Origin: Chloroflexota bacterium | GTDB taxonomy: Bacteria; Chloroflexota; Dehalococcoidia; UBA2979 | Length of the DNA: 59,861 nucleotides | Direction of reading: 5' to 3' | Assembly: GCA_016875635.1 (NCBI GenBank) | Contig: VGPD01000010.1 | Span: 1 to 59,861 of the forward strand | Part shown: one piece after another, positions 44,053 through 52,801 of the stretch | How positions within the stretch are numbered: the first letter of the stretch is position 1 | Layout of the letters: each line of letters begins with the position of its first letter | Notes under the pieces: generated by a model | The model's database searches: none | Told to the model about the DNA's origin: nothing | What the model saw: only the letters and a program-made list of their open reading frames with translations | Program-made: the position numbers and the translations under genes

Positions 44053-46191
44053 CTACCGCCCGGAGGTGGGGAGTGGCGAGGCGGACTTCGCTGTCTCGAG
44101 GCGCCTGACTTCTTCCTGGATGTAGGTGAGCACCGCGCCGATCTGCTTCTCGGAGAGCGAGTCCCGGAAGGCGGGCATCGTCGTGCCGGGACGGCCGTTG
44201 CGGACCAGATCGAGGAAGTAGCTGTCCGCATGCATCAGGGCGTGCAACCGCAGGTCCGCGCCGGCCTCTGTCGGGGCGAGCTCCGCTCCGTGGCAGCGCT
44301 GGCAGTTTGCCTCATAGACCTGCTGGCCGAGGGCGAGCGTGTCAGGCGAGGCCGCCGGGAGGCTGGTTGGCTCGGCGAACCGTGGGGCGACAAGGATCAA
44401 GACGACCAGGCCGAGCGCCGCCGCACCTGCGCCGTACCACGGCGATCGCGACCGTCCCCGCCACGCCCACTCACGGTCCGACACCGCAGCGGCGAACGCC
44501 CCACCGATGACGAGGACCCAGCCAAACCCCTTCCATCCCCAGGCGATCGACGGTGCGGGGCGCGGGGGCGGTGCAGCGCCGATCTCCATCCGTACGGACC
44601 CGCTGGCATCGAACCCGGCGCGCGGCGCGACCGAGACCGTGACGTTCCAGACGCCGCGCGCCCCGAAGACGAATGGCGCCTGATATGTGCCGGATCCGGT
44701 GGTCGGGGCAGTAATGGGCGTGCCGGGCGCGTCGGACTGTTGCCCCAGCGGAGTGACATGGAAGGCCACCGCGGCGCCTTCGACCGCGCCTCCGCGCGAG
44801 TTGCGGACGTGGATCGTGACCTCGTTGGCGCCGGGGAGGCCTGGGCCCGCGCGGACCTCGATGCGCGTGCCGTCGGCCGTCGTCGTGACACCGCCCGGAA
44901 GGGCCGGGCGGAGTGCCTCGCGCGCCGGGAGGGTTGATGTCATCACGGCCACGGCGGCGACGAGCCCGATCCCGAGCGCGACCTCGATCCACAGCGTGAG
45001 GCGGAGTCGGTGGTGCGCGCCTCGTTGGAGGGACGGCAACGACCAGCGACGGTTCATGGCTCCCAGCACTACGAGCCCGGCAAAGAACGCAACCTTGGCG
45101 AGGACGGCGCGACCGTACGTGCTGTTGAAGGCGGAGAAATTCAGGACGTGCAACCACGCGAGGTAGGTGCCCGTGACTCCAGCGATCCCCGCCGCGATCA
45201 GCGCGATGGTCGAGAACCGCCGGAACGTCGCGGTCAGTTCGCTACGCTCGCCGCGGTGCATCCAGAGGACGAGCAGGACGGCGGGGAGTCCGCCGACCCA
45301 GATGGCAACCGCAGCAAGATGCAAAGCGTCAGCGATGATCGCCGGCGTCGCCAGCCCGCGGAGCGCCGCGCCATGACTGGTGGCGGCGATGGAGAGCAGG
45401 GCGACCAGCGCCGTCGCCAGCGCGAGGCGGGGTCGATGCACGAAGGCGAGCAGCAGCGTGGCCATCAGGGCGACTGCGCGGACCAAGTATCCCGTCCCCC
45501 AGCGGCCGGACAGCAGATCGACCGGCGACGCTTCCGTCGCCGCGACCTGCGCCGTCAGCTGTAGCGCGGCTCCGACCAGCGCCAGGCCCGCGGCAGCCAG
45601 CACCATCCGGGGCAGCGCCGTTGACGAGGCCGGATCCTCGCCGCGCGTGGGGCGCACGACGAACGCGGTGACGCTCAAGGTCCCGACGAGCACGAGCAAG
45701 CCGGCATCCAGCATGAACCGCGCCGGCGGCTCCAGCGGGGAGGGGAACGTCGGCGCCCCCTTCGAGATGAGGGCGCCCGAACTGCGCTCACCGACATGGA
45801 ATGCGAAGCGGCCGCTCAAGGGGTGTCCGTCGATCGTCGAGACGTTCTTCCAGTCGACGATGTAGGTGCCTCGTTCCAGCGGCTTCAGCGAGACCATCAC
45901 GCGTCGCCCGCCGTCATGGCTCATCAGGTCGTCACGGTCCATCCGTTGCCCGTTGGTGGTCGTGACCTCGGTCGACGAGAGGCGTACGTCGACTGGCTCG
46001 GCGAATGTGAGTGTGACGCGCGTCGGAGGGAGGGGCAGGACGGCGTCGTCGGTGGGGTCAGACGCGATCAGCGTAGCGTGCGCGAGGACGCGGTCGCGCG
46101 GGGACGCCAGCAGCAGGCCGAGCGCGAGTACGACGAGGGCGACCGCGCGGATGGCGGACAGGCTGCGCCGGGGCGGGTGAGTGGTGTTCAT
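44053..46191 (-). CDS. CopC-CopD-cytochrome c fusion membrane protein
   Basis: A 712-residue fusion. Residues about 38-135 form a CopC-like domain that starts with His after the signal peptide (AHATLIASDPTDDAV), a typical Cu(II) ligand. About 150-420 form the multi-helix CopD membrane domain (FRRFSTIALIAAGIAGVTG and the His/Arg-containing loops). An Ig-like exported domain (about 430-520) and a membrane helix follow. The C-terminal cytochrome c domain has CQRCH (C630, C633, H634) with Met672 a candidate axial ligand (TMPAF). CopC and CopD act in copper handling; a haem domain fused to them suggests redox coupling, which is inference. Confidence 0.87.
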   Translation of the reverse strand: MNTTHPPRRSLSAIRAVALVVLALGLLLASPRDRVLAHATLIASDPTDDAVLPLPPTRVTLTFAEPVDVRLSSTEVTTTNGQRMDRDDLMSHDGGRRVMVSLKPLERGTYIVDWKNVSTIDGHPLSGRFAFHVGERSSGALISKGAPTFPSPLEPPARFMLDAGLLVLVGTLSVTAFVVRPTRGEDPASSTALPRMVLAAAGLALVGAALQLTAQVAATEASPVDLLSGRWGTGYLVRAVALMATLLLAFVHRPRLALATALVALLSIAATSHGAALRGLATPAIIADALHLAAVAIWVGGLPAVLLVLWMHRGERSELTATFRRFSTIALIAAGIAGVTGTYLAWLHVLNFSAFNSTYGRAVLAKVAFFAGLVVLGAMNRRWSLPSLQRGAHHRLRLTLWIEVALGIGLVAAVAVMTSTLPAREALRPALPGGVTTTADGTRIEVRAGPGLPGANEVTIHVRNSRGGAVEGAAVAFHVTPLGQQSDAPGTPITAPTTGSGTYQAPFVFGARGVWNVTVSVAPRAGFDASGSVRMEIGAAPPPRPAPSIAWGWKGFGWVLVIGGAFAAAVSDREWAWRGRSRSPWYGAGAAALGLVVLILVAPRFAEPTSLPAASPDTLALGQQVYEANCQRCHGAELAPTEAGADLRLHALMHADSYFLDLVRNGRPGTTMPAFRDSLSEKQIGAVLTYIQEEVRRLETAKSASPLPTSGR

Positions 46192-46200
46192 GGTGAAGGA

Positions 46201-46228
46201 GGAGGGAGGGGGCGAAGCCCCTCCCTCC
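46201..46228 (-). terminator. Hairpin between the YtkA-like gene and CopC-CopD gene
   Basis: Purine-rich left arm GGAGGGAGGGGGC, loop GAA, right arm GCCCCTCCCTCC, with one bulge. It lies directly between the two genes on the minus strand and could end or attenuate transcription. Confidence 0.45.
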
Positions 46229-46238
46229 GTTGACCTCC

Positions 46239-46856
46239 CTAGGACTTCCGCCGCGTCGCCATAAAGGCGCCGCCGCCTGCCGCGAGGCCGAGCACCCCGA
46301 GGACGCTGCCGGCGATCCCGATCGTCCGTGCCGCGTCCGCCGCGGCGTGGGCGTCGTGGGCCATCTCCATCGCCTCAGCCGAGGAGCTCGCGACCTCCCG
46401 GATCTGAGGTGCGGCCACCGGGAATGCGATCTCGGTCGTCGGCTCAATGTCGCCGTAGCGACCCGGGCCAGAGATGAAGGTCTGGTTCACCTCCGCGCTG
46501 CCGACCTTGCCGAAGAACCGCATCTCGTACTGTCCCGGTGCCGTCGGGATGACGTCGGCGGTGTAGTGGCCCGGGTCACGGAAGATCGTCCGCAGAGCGA
46601 ACGTCTTCTTGGTGCCGCTAGCCTTGTGCGTGATCTCCACCTGCAGCGTCTTCTCGACGCCCTCGACTGGCTTGTCCGCCTGCGTGATCCGAAGGTCGAC
46701 GCCGTTCTTCTGCCCTTCCAGGGCCGGCTCAACGATCCAACCGACAACGAATTGGTATCCCGAGACATCGCGACGCTCGTGGGCGAGCGCGGCCGAGGGG
46801 GCAACAACCATCATGGCGACCGCGATCAGCGCGGCGACTCGAAGACGAAGAGACAT
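46239..46856 (-). CDS. Exported YtkA-like membrane-anchored protein
   Basis: Product of 205 residues: signal peptide (MSLRLRVAALIAVAMMVVAP, cleavage near AHERR), a beta-sandwich exported domain of YtkA-like type (VVGWIVEPALEGQKNGVDLRI and GHYTADVIPTAPGQYEM), and a C-terminal helix (GIAGSVLGVLGLAAGGG). It is immediately upstream of the CopC-CopD gene on the same strand. Family members occur with copper and cytochrome genes. The gene is intact; a copper role is inferred from context. Confidence 0.75.
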   Translation of the reverse strand: MSLRLRVAALIAVAMMVVAPSAALAHERRDVSGYQFVVGWIVEPALEGQKNGVDLRITQADKPVEGVEKTLQVEITHKASGTKKTFALRTIFRDPGHYTADVIPTAPGQYEMRFFGKVGSAEVNQTFISGPGRYGDIEPTTEIAFPVAAPQIREVASSSAEAMEMAHDAHAAADAARTIGIAGSVLGVLGLAAGGGAFMATRRKS

Positions 46857-46899
46857 CCGTCACTCCTTGACTCATCCGATGCTGGACGAAGGGGGACGG

Positions 46900-47301
46900 C
46901 TAGTCTCTCGGCGGCGGAGTGGCGGGAGTAGACGCGATTTCCCGGAGGACCGGTTCGATGATGAGACGGGCGAGGACGACCAGGCCCGCCATCGCGACCA
47001 GCAGCACCACGGCAAGGATGGCAATCGCGGCGCCCGCGACGCCGAGGTCTCGTGAGGGTGCCGCCTCCGACTGCGAGTGGTTGTCGCCTTCATCCGCGGG
47101 GATGCGGTTCTCCGTGCCCGGCGTGGCGTCCCACGGATGGACGTGCGCGTGGTCGCGGCCGTCCAGCGTGATGTGGGTGTGGGCGGGCGACCACGCCGCA
47201 AACCCGGGCGCGGTGAGGCTCAGCGCGATCTGGAGGACGATCGCCGCCAGCGCCAGGTAGGCGAGGGTGGAAGAGGGGCGGTAGACGACCGTTCCGCGCA
47301 T
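46900..47301 (-). CDS. His-rich two-span membrane protein
   Basis: Product of 133 residues with two membrane helices (about 10-32 and 90-115) and an exposed loop between them rich in His: AHTHITLDGRDHAHVHPW. The loop could bind metal ions, which fits the neighbouring copper genes. Its start lies just before tRNA-Gly on the opposite strand. I do not recognise a family. Confidence 0.65.
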   Translation of the reverse strand: MRGTVVYRPSSTLAYLALAAIVLQIALSLTAPGFAAWSPAHTHITLDGRDHAHVHPWDATPGTENRIPADEGDNHSQSEAAPSRDLGVAGAAIAILAVVLLVAMAGLVVLARLIIEPVLREIASTPATPPPRD

Positions 47302-47395
47302 GCAGGAAGAATATGTGACCGGGAGGTCAGCGGGGAGGACGTTCGTCCTCGATCGGCGGGCCGAACTGCAGGATTCGGGGGGCCAGCCGCTGCCG

Positions 47396-47425
47396 CTGGC
47401 AGCGGATCCCGGCGTCGGCGATACT
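47396..47425 (+). promoter_or_regulatory. Candidate promoter of tRNA-Gly
   Basis: CTGGCA (47396-47401), 18-bp spacer, GATACT (47420-47425), 12 bp before the tRNA. A perfect hairpin CCGCTGCC/GGCAGCGG (47387-47405) overlaps the -35 box. Confidence 0.4.
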
Positions 47426-47437
47426 GGAAGTCTTCTC

Positions 47438-47512
47438 GCGGGGGTAGCTCAGCGGTAGAGCGCCTGCCTTCCAAGCAGGATGTCGCGGGTTCGAATCCCG
47501 TCCCCCGCTCCA
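47438..47512 (+). tRNA. tRNA-Gly (anticodon TCC)
   Basis: Cloverleaf folds fully: acceptor GCGGGGG/CCCCCGC, D arm GCTC...GAGC, anticodon stem CCTGC/GCAGG with loop CTTCCAA (anticodon TCC), T arm GCGGG-TTCGAAT-CCCGT, discriminator T. The CCA end is encoded (47510-47512). It reads GGA codons. Confidence 0.96.
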
Positions 47513-47520
47513 AAGTCATC

Positions 47521-47544
47521 ACTCCCTTGTATAATCAAGGGAGT
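47521..47544. repeat. Perfect inverted repeat with TATAAT loop, just after tRNA-Gly
   Basis: ACTCCCTTG (47521-47529), TATAAT (47530-47535), CAAGGGAGT (47536-47544). A 9-bp stem that could end the tRNA transcript, but no T-tract follows. The loop equals the sigma-70 -10 consensus. Confidence 0.6.
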
Positions 47545-47663
47545 CCGGTGTCGGCGACTCGCCGATCTCCCCTGCCAGACGAGCACAGCGGTGCGAGAGA
47601 CGCTAACTGAGCCCAACAGGGGAGGTTCAGATGTCGCTACCCGCCACCGCCACCCCATCGGTT

Positions 47664-47689
47664 CAGGGTTCGAGTCTCTGCGAGCCCCA
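47664..47689 (+). pseudogene. tRNA 3'-end-like fragment
   Basis: CAGGG-TTCGAGT-CTCTG (47664-47680) folds as a T arm, followed by an acceptor-like CGAGCCC (47681-47687) and CA. No matching 5' acceptor strand or anticodon arm exists upstream. Probably a scar of tRNA-associated integration or a decayed tRNA gene. Confidence 0.45.
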
Positions 47690-47727
47690 TCAGCCCTCCG
47701 TCCGCCCGGCCTGCCTGCGACGCCGCC

Positions 47728-48162
47728 TCACAGCCCGGACAGCAGCTCGATGATGTTGCCGTCCGGGTCGCGGGCGTAGGTCAGCCAGACGCCTTCGCGC
47801 ACCTCCAGCGGCTCACAGTCGAAGCGGACGCCCTCCGAGGACAGCCGCTCGTGCTCCACCTGCACGCTGTCCACGGTGAAGCAGAAGTGGTTGATGCCGT
47901 GATCCACGGCGGGCGTCTCGACCGCCTTCGGGCGGCCGACCGGGTGGCGATACTCGCGCAGTTCCAGGCGCATCCCCTCGCGCAGCATCATCGCGTGCTC
48001 CGCGATGCTGTCCTTCGCCTGCAACTGCCGGTCTCGGATGGTGGTGCCCGGGCCCCAGTTGCTGCGGTCAATCACCTCGAACCCGAAGTGCGAGGTGTAG
48101 AACGCGATCGCGCGCTCGATGTCCGGCGTCGAGATCCCCACGTGATGCAGCGGCCCGATCAT
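47728..48162 (-). CDS. Glyoxalase/VOC-family protein
   Basis: Metal-dependent VOC fold of 144 residues from the ATG at 48162, with GGGGGA 5-6 nt upstream. Candidate metal ligands are in [24 protein letters not shown] and GNIIELLSG, giving the His-Glu-His-Glu pattern. Substrate unknown: lactoylglutathione lyase, dioxygenase or racemase are all possible. Divergent from the SDR gene. Confidence 0.85.
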   Translation of the reverse strand: MIGPLHHVGISTPDIERAIAFYTSHFGFEVIDRSNWGPGTTIRDRQLQAKDSIAEHAMMLREGMRLELREYRHPVGRPKAVETPAVDHGINHFCFTVDSVQVEHERLSSEGVRFDCEPLEVREGVWLTYARDPDGNIIELLSGL

Positions 48163-48318
48163 GCTGTCCCCCATTGCGCGCGTCGCCTGATGCCTCCCCA
48201 CGGTGCCTCATGCGGCGCGTCCGGTGAAGCCCCCGCCGCTGCCGGGCGACCGCCTGCCTCGTCCAACCGCGCGGCGAGTGCGAAGATGCGTGCACACGAC
48301 AGGACGAGGAGCAACGCG

Positions 48319-49074
48319 ATGGCCGAGGCAGTTCGACGGGTGGCGCTGGTGACCGGCGCAGGCACAGGCATCGGCCGCGCGGTCGCGCTCGCGCTCGCAG
48401 AGGCGGGCTATACTGCGGTGCTCGCGGGCCGGCGCGAGGCACCGCTGCGCGAGACGGCGACCATGCTCGGCGCGGCGGAGCACCTGATCGTCCCCACGGA
48501 CGTGGCCGACCCGGCCTCGGTCGCAGCGCTGTTCGAGGCGGTCCGCGCGGCGTATGGCCGCATTGACCTCCTGTTCAACAACGCGGGCGTCGGCGCGCCA
48601 CCCGTGCATTTCGAGGACCTCTCGTTCGAGGACTGGAAGCGCGTGGTGGACGTGAACCTGAACGGCGCGTTCCTGTGCGCGCAGGCGGCGATCCGGCTGA
48701 TGCAGTCACAGACGCCCTGCGGGGGGCGCATCATCAACAACGGATCGATCGCCGCGTACGCACCTCGGCCCAACGGAGCGGCGTACGCCGCGACGAAGAG
48801 CGCGATCACCGGCCTCACCAGATCGCTGGCGCTGGACGGCCGGCGGATGGGGATCACCTGCGGCCAGATCGACATCGGCAACGCCGCCACGCCCATGACC
48901 GAGCCAATGCGCGCTGGGATCATCCAGCCGGATGGTTCCGTGCGCGCGGAACCGAGCATGAACGTGGAGGACGTGGGCCGCGCCGTGCTCTACATGGCCA
49001 GCCTGCCGCCGGACACGAACGTGCTGTTCATGACGGTGATGGCAGCGAACATGCCCTTCGTCGGCCGCGGATAG
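48319..49074 (+). CDS. Short-chain dehydrogenase/reductase
   Basis: NAD(P)-dependent SDR of 251 residues. It has the nucleotide motif TGAGTGIG (about 13-20), NNAGVG near 90 and the catalytic YAATK (Tyr near residue 155), with Ser in NNGSIAAY. Start: ATG 48319 with GAGGAG 8 nt upstream. The open frame upstream is ignored. Substrate unknown. Confidence 0.9.
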   Translation: MAEAVRRVALVTGAGTGIGRAVALALAEAGYTAVLAGRREAPLRETATMLGAAEHLIVPTDVADPASVAALFEAVRAAYGRIDLLFNNAGVGAPPVHFEDLSFEDWKRVVDVNLNGAFLCAQAAIRLMQSQTPCGGRIINNGSIAAYAPRPNGAAYAATKSAITGLTRSLALDGRRMGITCGQIDIGNAATPMTEPMRAGIIQPDGSVRAEPSMNVEDVGRAVLYMASLPPDTNVLFMTVMAANMPFVGRG

Positions 49075-49604
49075 CCCCCGCACCGTGAACGAGGCGTTAC
49101 GACCGGTGTAGCGCCCCCGCAAGCGCGCGCTAGCAAGCAAAGTCTGTCAAATGTGATGTCAGCAATGTGGTAGAACGGGCTGCGAAGCCGCCAGCCGCGA
49201 CGGCCAGAGACGGCATGCGCGACAAGGTCGACAAGGTAGAGCCCCGGCCGTCGACCGACACCGTCACGGGTGACACGGCCGACCCGACCTGGGCTGTCCA
49301 TGCGGAGCCGCCCGAGGGGACAAGGGAGTAGCCTCCGGCCTACGGTCGGATGGCATGTACCTGACAGTTTGGCCCGGTTCTCATAGGGAACGTCAGGTCA
49401 TGGGGCAGGTGGCCTGGCCGGTAATCCCCAGCGTGTCTGGGGTCGGGCTGCAAACCAGTGCGTCGGAGCAACGTGCGAGCGCCGAGCGCAAGCCTGTGCC
49501 GATGCCTGCAAGTCCTCGTAACAGTCGCTATCCAGAGCGCCCAAGGGAGGCGTCCAGGCGCGCGGGTTCGCGACCCGCACTCTCCGATGCGGTAATGTCA
49601 TAAC
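49075..49604. other. 530-bp stretch without a supported gene
   Basis: No open frame here has a ribosome site and family-like sequence. Visible items: an inverted repeat GGTCGAC...GTCGACC near 49225-49256, and a hairpin GCGGGT/ACCCGC near 49562-49577, just before the PAS gene. The middle (49150-49450) may hold remnants or an RNA, but no known RNA family is recognisable by eye. Confidence 0.4.
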
Positions 49605-50519
49605 GTGATCACCGCAGTGCTCATTCTCGTCACGGCTGTCGGTCTGGGCGTTGGCGCGTGGCATGCCGCGCGGCTGACACAGGGTGCGCCGCGGTCAGAG
49701 CGGTGGGTGTGGGCTCTCGTCGCGATCCTCCTGACGCTCGGGATGGTCCATCGCGTGGTGCTCGGGATCCGCACCCTCGGGGCCGAGGACATCCAGCTCG
49801 CCCTCGGCATCCAGGTCTCACTGGCCGTGAGTTCGGTGACCGTCGCGCTCGTGCTGAGCTGGATCCACCCGGTCCTGCGCCGCTATCGGGAGGCCGATGC
49901 CGCCAGGAGCCAGAGCGACGAGCGGCTCCGTCGTGCCCTGTCGGGAGCCAGCAACCCCATCGGCATCGCCGATGCCGGTGGCCGCTGGATCTATACGAAC
50001 GACGCTGGCTGCACCTTCTTCGGATACCCGCGCGAGCAGATCCTCGGGCGACCGTTCAGGGACTTCCTCGCGGGCCCGGCCCCGACCACGACCAGCGGAG
50101 TCGAGGTCGCCCGGGAGCAAGGCTCGGCACGCATCATCCGCGAGGTGATTCGCGGTGACGGGACCCACGTCACGGTCCAGTGCGACCTCATCCCGTTCGA
50201 GAACGACAGCGTGCTGATCACGCTCGCCAGCCCCGTCTCGAACGTCAGGCTCCCCAGCGCCAGTCCGCCCCCGAACAGCAGGATGGTGCCCCAGTCGATC
50301 TGCGCGGCGCGCTTCCAGGTCAGCGTGAACTCGCCCCGGCGGAGGTCGGTCGGCAGCGCGCAGAGCAGCACCGGCGCCAGCAGTGCCACGGCCGATTCCG
50401 GCAGGTGGCTGTCGAGCCACCGGGCGACACTCGACTCACTCCCCGCAACCGATGCGGCGGCACCCGGGAGCATCCACAGCGTTACGATCAGCGCGAAGAC
50501 GGCGGCAACGTTGCGTTGA
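49605..50519 (+). pseudogene. PAS-domain membrane protein, 3' end lost at a junction
   Basis: The first ~205 residues are real: two or three N-terminal membrane helices (LILVTAVGLGVGAWHAA and VWALVAILLTLGMVHR) and a PAS domain at about 105-205 (GIADAGGRWIYTNDAGCTFF, then REQILGRPF). From about 50215-50245 onward, the frame is only the antisense of the DASS transporter gene, as shown by odd Ser/Ala/Thr-rich sequence. The output domain (kinase, GGDEF or HD) is missing. The gene and the transporter gene have been cut at the same point, tail to tail. GTG start at 49605. Confidence 0.75.
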
Positions 50520-51349
50520 GCGGGTGTCCATGGCCCGAACGCCGCGCGTTCCTCCTGCACGAAGGTGCGGACGTCCTCCATCGATCCGCGCGGCGCCGGG
50601 TAGCGCGAGCGCAGGAGGAGCCAGCACAGGGCCAGCATCGCGCCGGTGAGCGGCATCGTGACCAGTGCCCACTGGAAGAACGTGATATGCACGCTGGCGA
50701 GCTCGTCCAGCATGCCGATCGCGATCAGGTTCGGTGGCGATGCCACCGGCAATCCGACGGCGACCGATGATGCCGAGGTCAGCATCAGCATGAAGCCGAC
50801 GGGGTAGCGGCTGCGGCCCGTGTCGCCGGCTGGTCCGAGGCTCGTGAGCATCCCGCGGCCAACCGGCAGCATGATGGCCGTGGTCGCGGTGTTGCTCACC
50901 GCGAGGGAGATCGTCGCCGTGACGACACCGATGGCGAGCAGGAGCCGCGCCGGACTCCGGGTCGCCCAGCCCAGACCGAGTACCGCGAACGCGAAGCGGC
51001 GGTCGAGCCCGCTGGACCGCATCGCTTCCGCGAGCATGAAGCTCCCGATGAACAGGAAGATCACCGGGTCGCCGTACGAGCTGAAGACCGTCCGGGCGGA
51101 GGCCACCCCCAGCGTCACGGCGAGCAGCGACGAGAGCATCGCCGTGACCGGGATCGGGATGGCTTCGGTGATCCAGTAGACGACGGTCCACGTGTATATG
51201 GCGACGAGCGCGTGCGCCTCCCATCCCAGAGCCGGAAGAGGCGTGGCCAGCACTGCAAGGAACAGCAACGGCCCGGCGAGCAGGCCGACTGGATGTGAGC
51301 GTCGGGGGCGCTCCCGATCTGCCGTTTCCTCGTGCCGGGTCGATGCCAT
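49991..51349 (-). pseudogene. DASS (SLC13) anion transporter, 3' end lost at a junction
   Basis: From the ATG at 51349 (GAGG upstream) the frame encodes about 371 family-like residues: the helix-rich N-terminal half with ITEAIPIPVTAMLSSLLAV, and the first substrate/sodium loop SNTATTAIMLP near 152-162. It ends at about 50225 (SLTFETGLA). The following ~80 residues are antisense of the PAS gene. Family proteins need about 100 more residues, including the second SNT loop, so this copy is probably inactive. Dicarboxylates or sulfate are the usual substrates. Confidence 0.8.
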
Positions 51350-51573
51350 CAGCGGCCTCTTGCTGCATGTACGGCGTCCCCGCTGCAGCCCACGCCGAGT
51401 CCCGGAGTGGTGCCCGATAGCGGTGATCGGACGTTGACGGTCGCAGGAACGATAACGGGCGCTTCGTTGTGCTGGGCAGTGGTGTCTGGTTGCGGCAGCG
51501 ACACGCAGGCCGCCTGCCCCATGATATTGTCCCGCCCCGCGGTGACTGGTAGCCGCGCGCTGGAGGGATACCG

Positions 51574-52782
51574 TTGGCGGAACTGCTCGAAGGGATCCGG
51601 GTCCTGGAACTCGCGCAGGGTGTTGCTGGCCCGCACGCGGGCAAGTTGCTGGCCGAGTACGGGGCCGATGTCCTCAAGGTGGAGCCTCCTGGCGGTGACG
51701 AGTCACGCGCGGCCGGGCCGTTCAAGGGCGATATCCCGCACCCCGAGACGTCCGCGCTCTTCCTGAACCTGAACCGGAACAAGCGCAGCATCACGCTGAG
51801 CCTCGAGACCGAGGAAGGCCGCGCGATCTTCCTCCGGTTGGCCGCCGAGGCAGACGTCGTCATCGAGAACTTTCGTCCGGGCCAGCTGGCGGCATGTGGC
51901 ATCGGGTACGACGTGTTGTCGCGCGAGCGGCCGGACCTCGTGCTGGCTTCGATCACGCCGTTCGGGCAGACCGGGCCGTGGCGCGACTACCGGGGTTCCG
52001 AGATCACGCTCCAGGCGGTCGGCGGCCCGCTGCACAGCAACGGAACCCCGACGCGCGAGCCGGCGAAACTCGGTGGCTCGATCGCGCACTACCACTGCGG
52101 GGTCGCCGTGGCCTTCGCGATCGTCCTCGCGCGGTTGCGCGTCGAACAGGGAGGCTCGGGCGACTGGATCGACCAGGCCGTCTACGAGGCACAGGCCGGG
52201 TTCCGCGACCGCCGGGCCATTGGCCTCACCGCAGCGGGCTACGCCGGCATGTCGAGCCACCGGCAGCGGCCCGCGAGTCGCGCCGCGGTCGGCGTGCGCC
52301 CGGCCATCGACGGGCACGTGAACATCCTCGGGGGCGGCAGCCGCCACTTCGGCGCCCTGCTCGACCTAATCGGTCGCCCGGATCTGAAGGAACACCCGGA
52401 CTTCGGCAAACTCGTCGTGGGCTACTCGCCCGCATACGCGGAGCAGGTGGAGGGCTCGTACATCGCGTGGCTCTTCGAGACGCCGAAGAAGGAGGCCGTC
52501 GCCCAGGCGCAGGCCCGCGGGATCCTCGGCGGCGCGATCCTTTCGGTGGCTGACCTCCTGAGCGACGAGCACTACCGCGGCCGCGGCGCGTTCGAGGCGA
52601 TCGACCATCCCGTCGCCGGTGAGGCAGAGTATGCCGGACGGCAGTTGTTGCTCTCCGAGACGCCCCGACCGCCGGCGCGCCGCGCGCCGCTGCTCGGCGA
52701 ACATAACGACGAGGTCTACTTCGACCGCCTCGGCTACGACGGCGCGGCGCTCGCTCGGCTGCGCGGACGAGGCGTGATCTAG
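51574..52782 (+). CDS. Class III CoA transferase (CaiB/BaiF family), first copy
   Basis: Transfers CoA between organic acids. The 402-residue product has ELLEGIRVLELAQGVAGP at the N-terminus, LAEYGADVLKVEPPGGDESR near 28-47 and RNKRSITLSLETEEGR near 68-83. The catalytic Asp is probably in the later conserved region. TTG start at 51574, chosen because GGAGGG lies upstream. It is followed by a second copy after 19 bp. Confidence 0.9.
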   Translation: MAELLEGIRVLELAQGVAGPHAGKLLAEYGADVLKVEPPGGDESRAAGPFKGDIPHPETSALFLNLNRNKRSITLSLETEEGRAIFLRLAAEADVVIENFRPGQLAACGIGYDVLSRERPDLVLASITPFGQTGPWRDYRGSEITLQAVGGPLHSNGTPTREPAKLGGSIAHYHCGVAVAFAIVLARLRVEQGGSGDWIDQAVYEAQAGFRDRRAIGLTAAGYAGMSSHRQRPASRAAVGVRPAIDGHVNILGGGSRHFGALLDLIGRPDLKEHPDFGKLVVGYSPAYAEQVEGSYIAWLFETPKKEAVAQAQARGILGGAILSVADLLSDEHYRGRGAFEAIDHPVAGEAEYAGRQLLLSETPRPPARRAPLLGEHNDEVYFDRLGYDGAALARLRGRGVI

Positions 52783-52801
52783 TGTTGAGCGGAGGCCGAC
52801 C

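Noticed and set aside
42793-44937. 714-residue open frame antisense to cobQ and the CopC-CopD gene
   Set aside because: Spans two real genes on the opposite strand; high-GC shadow.
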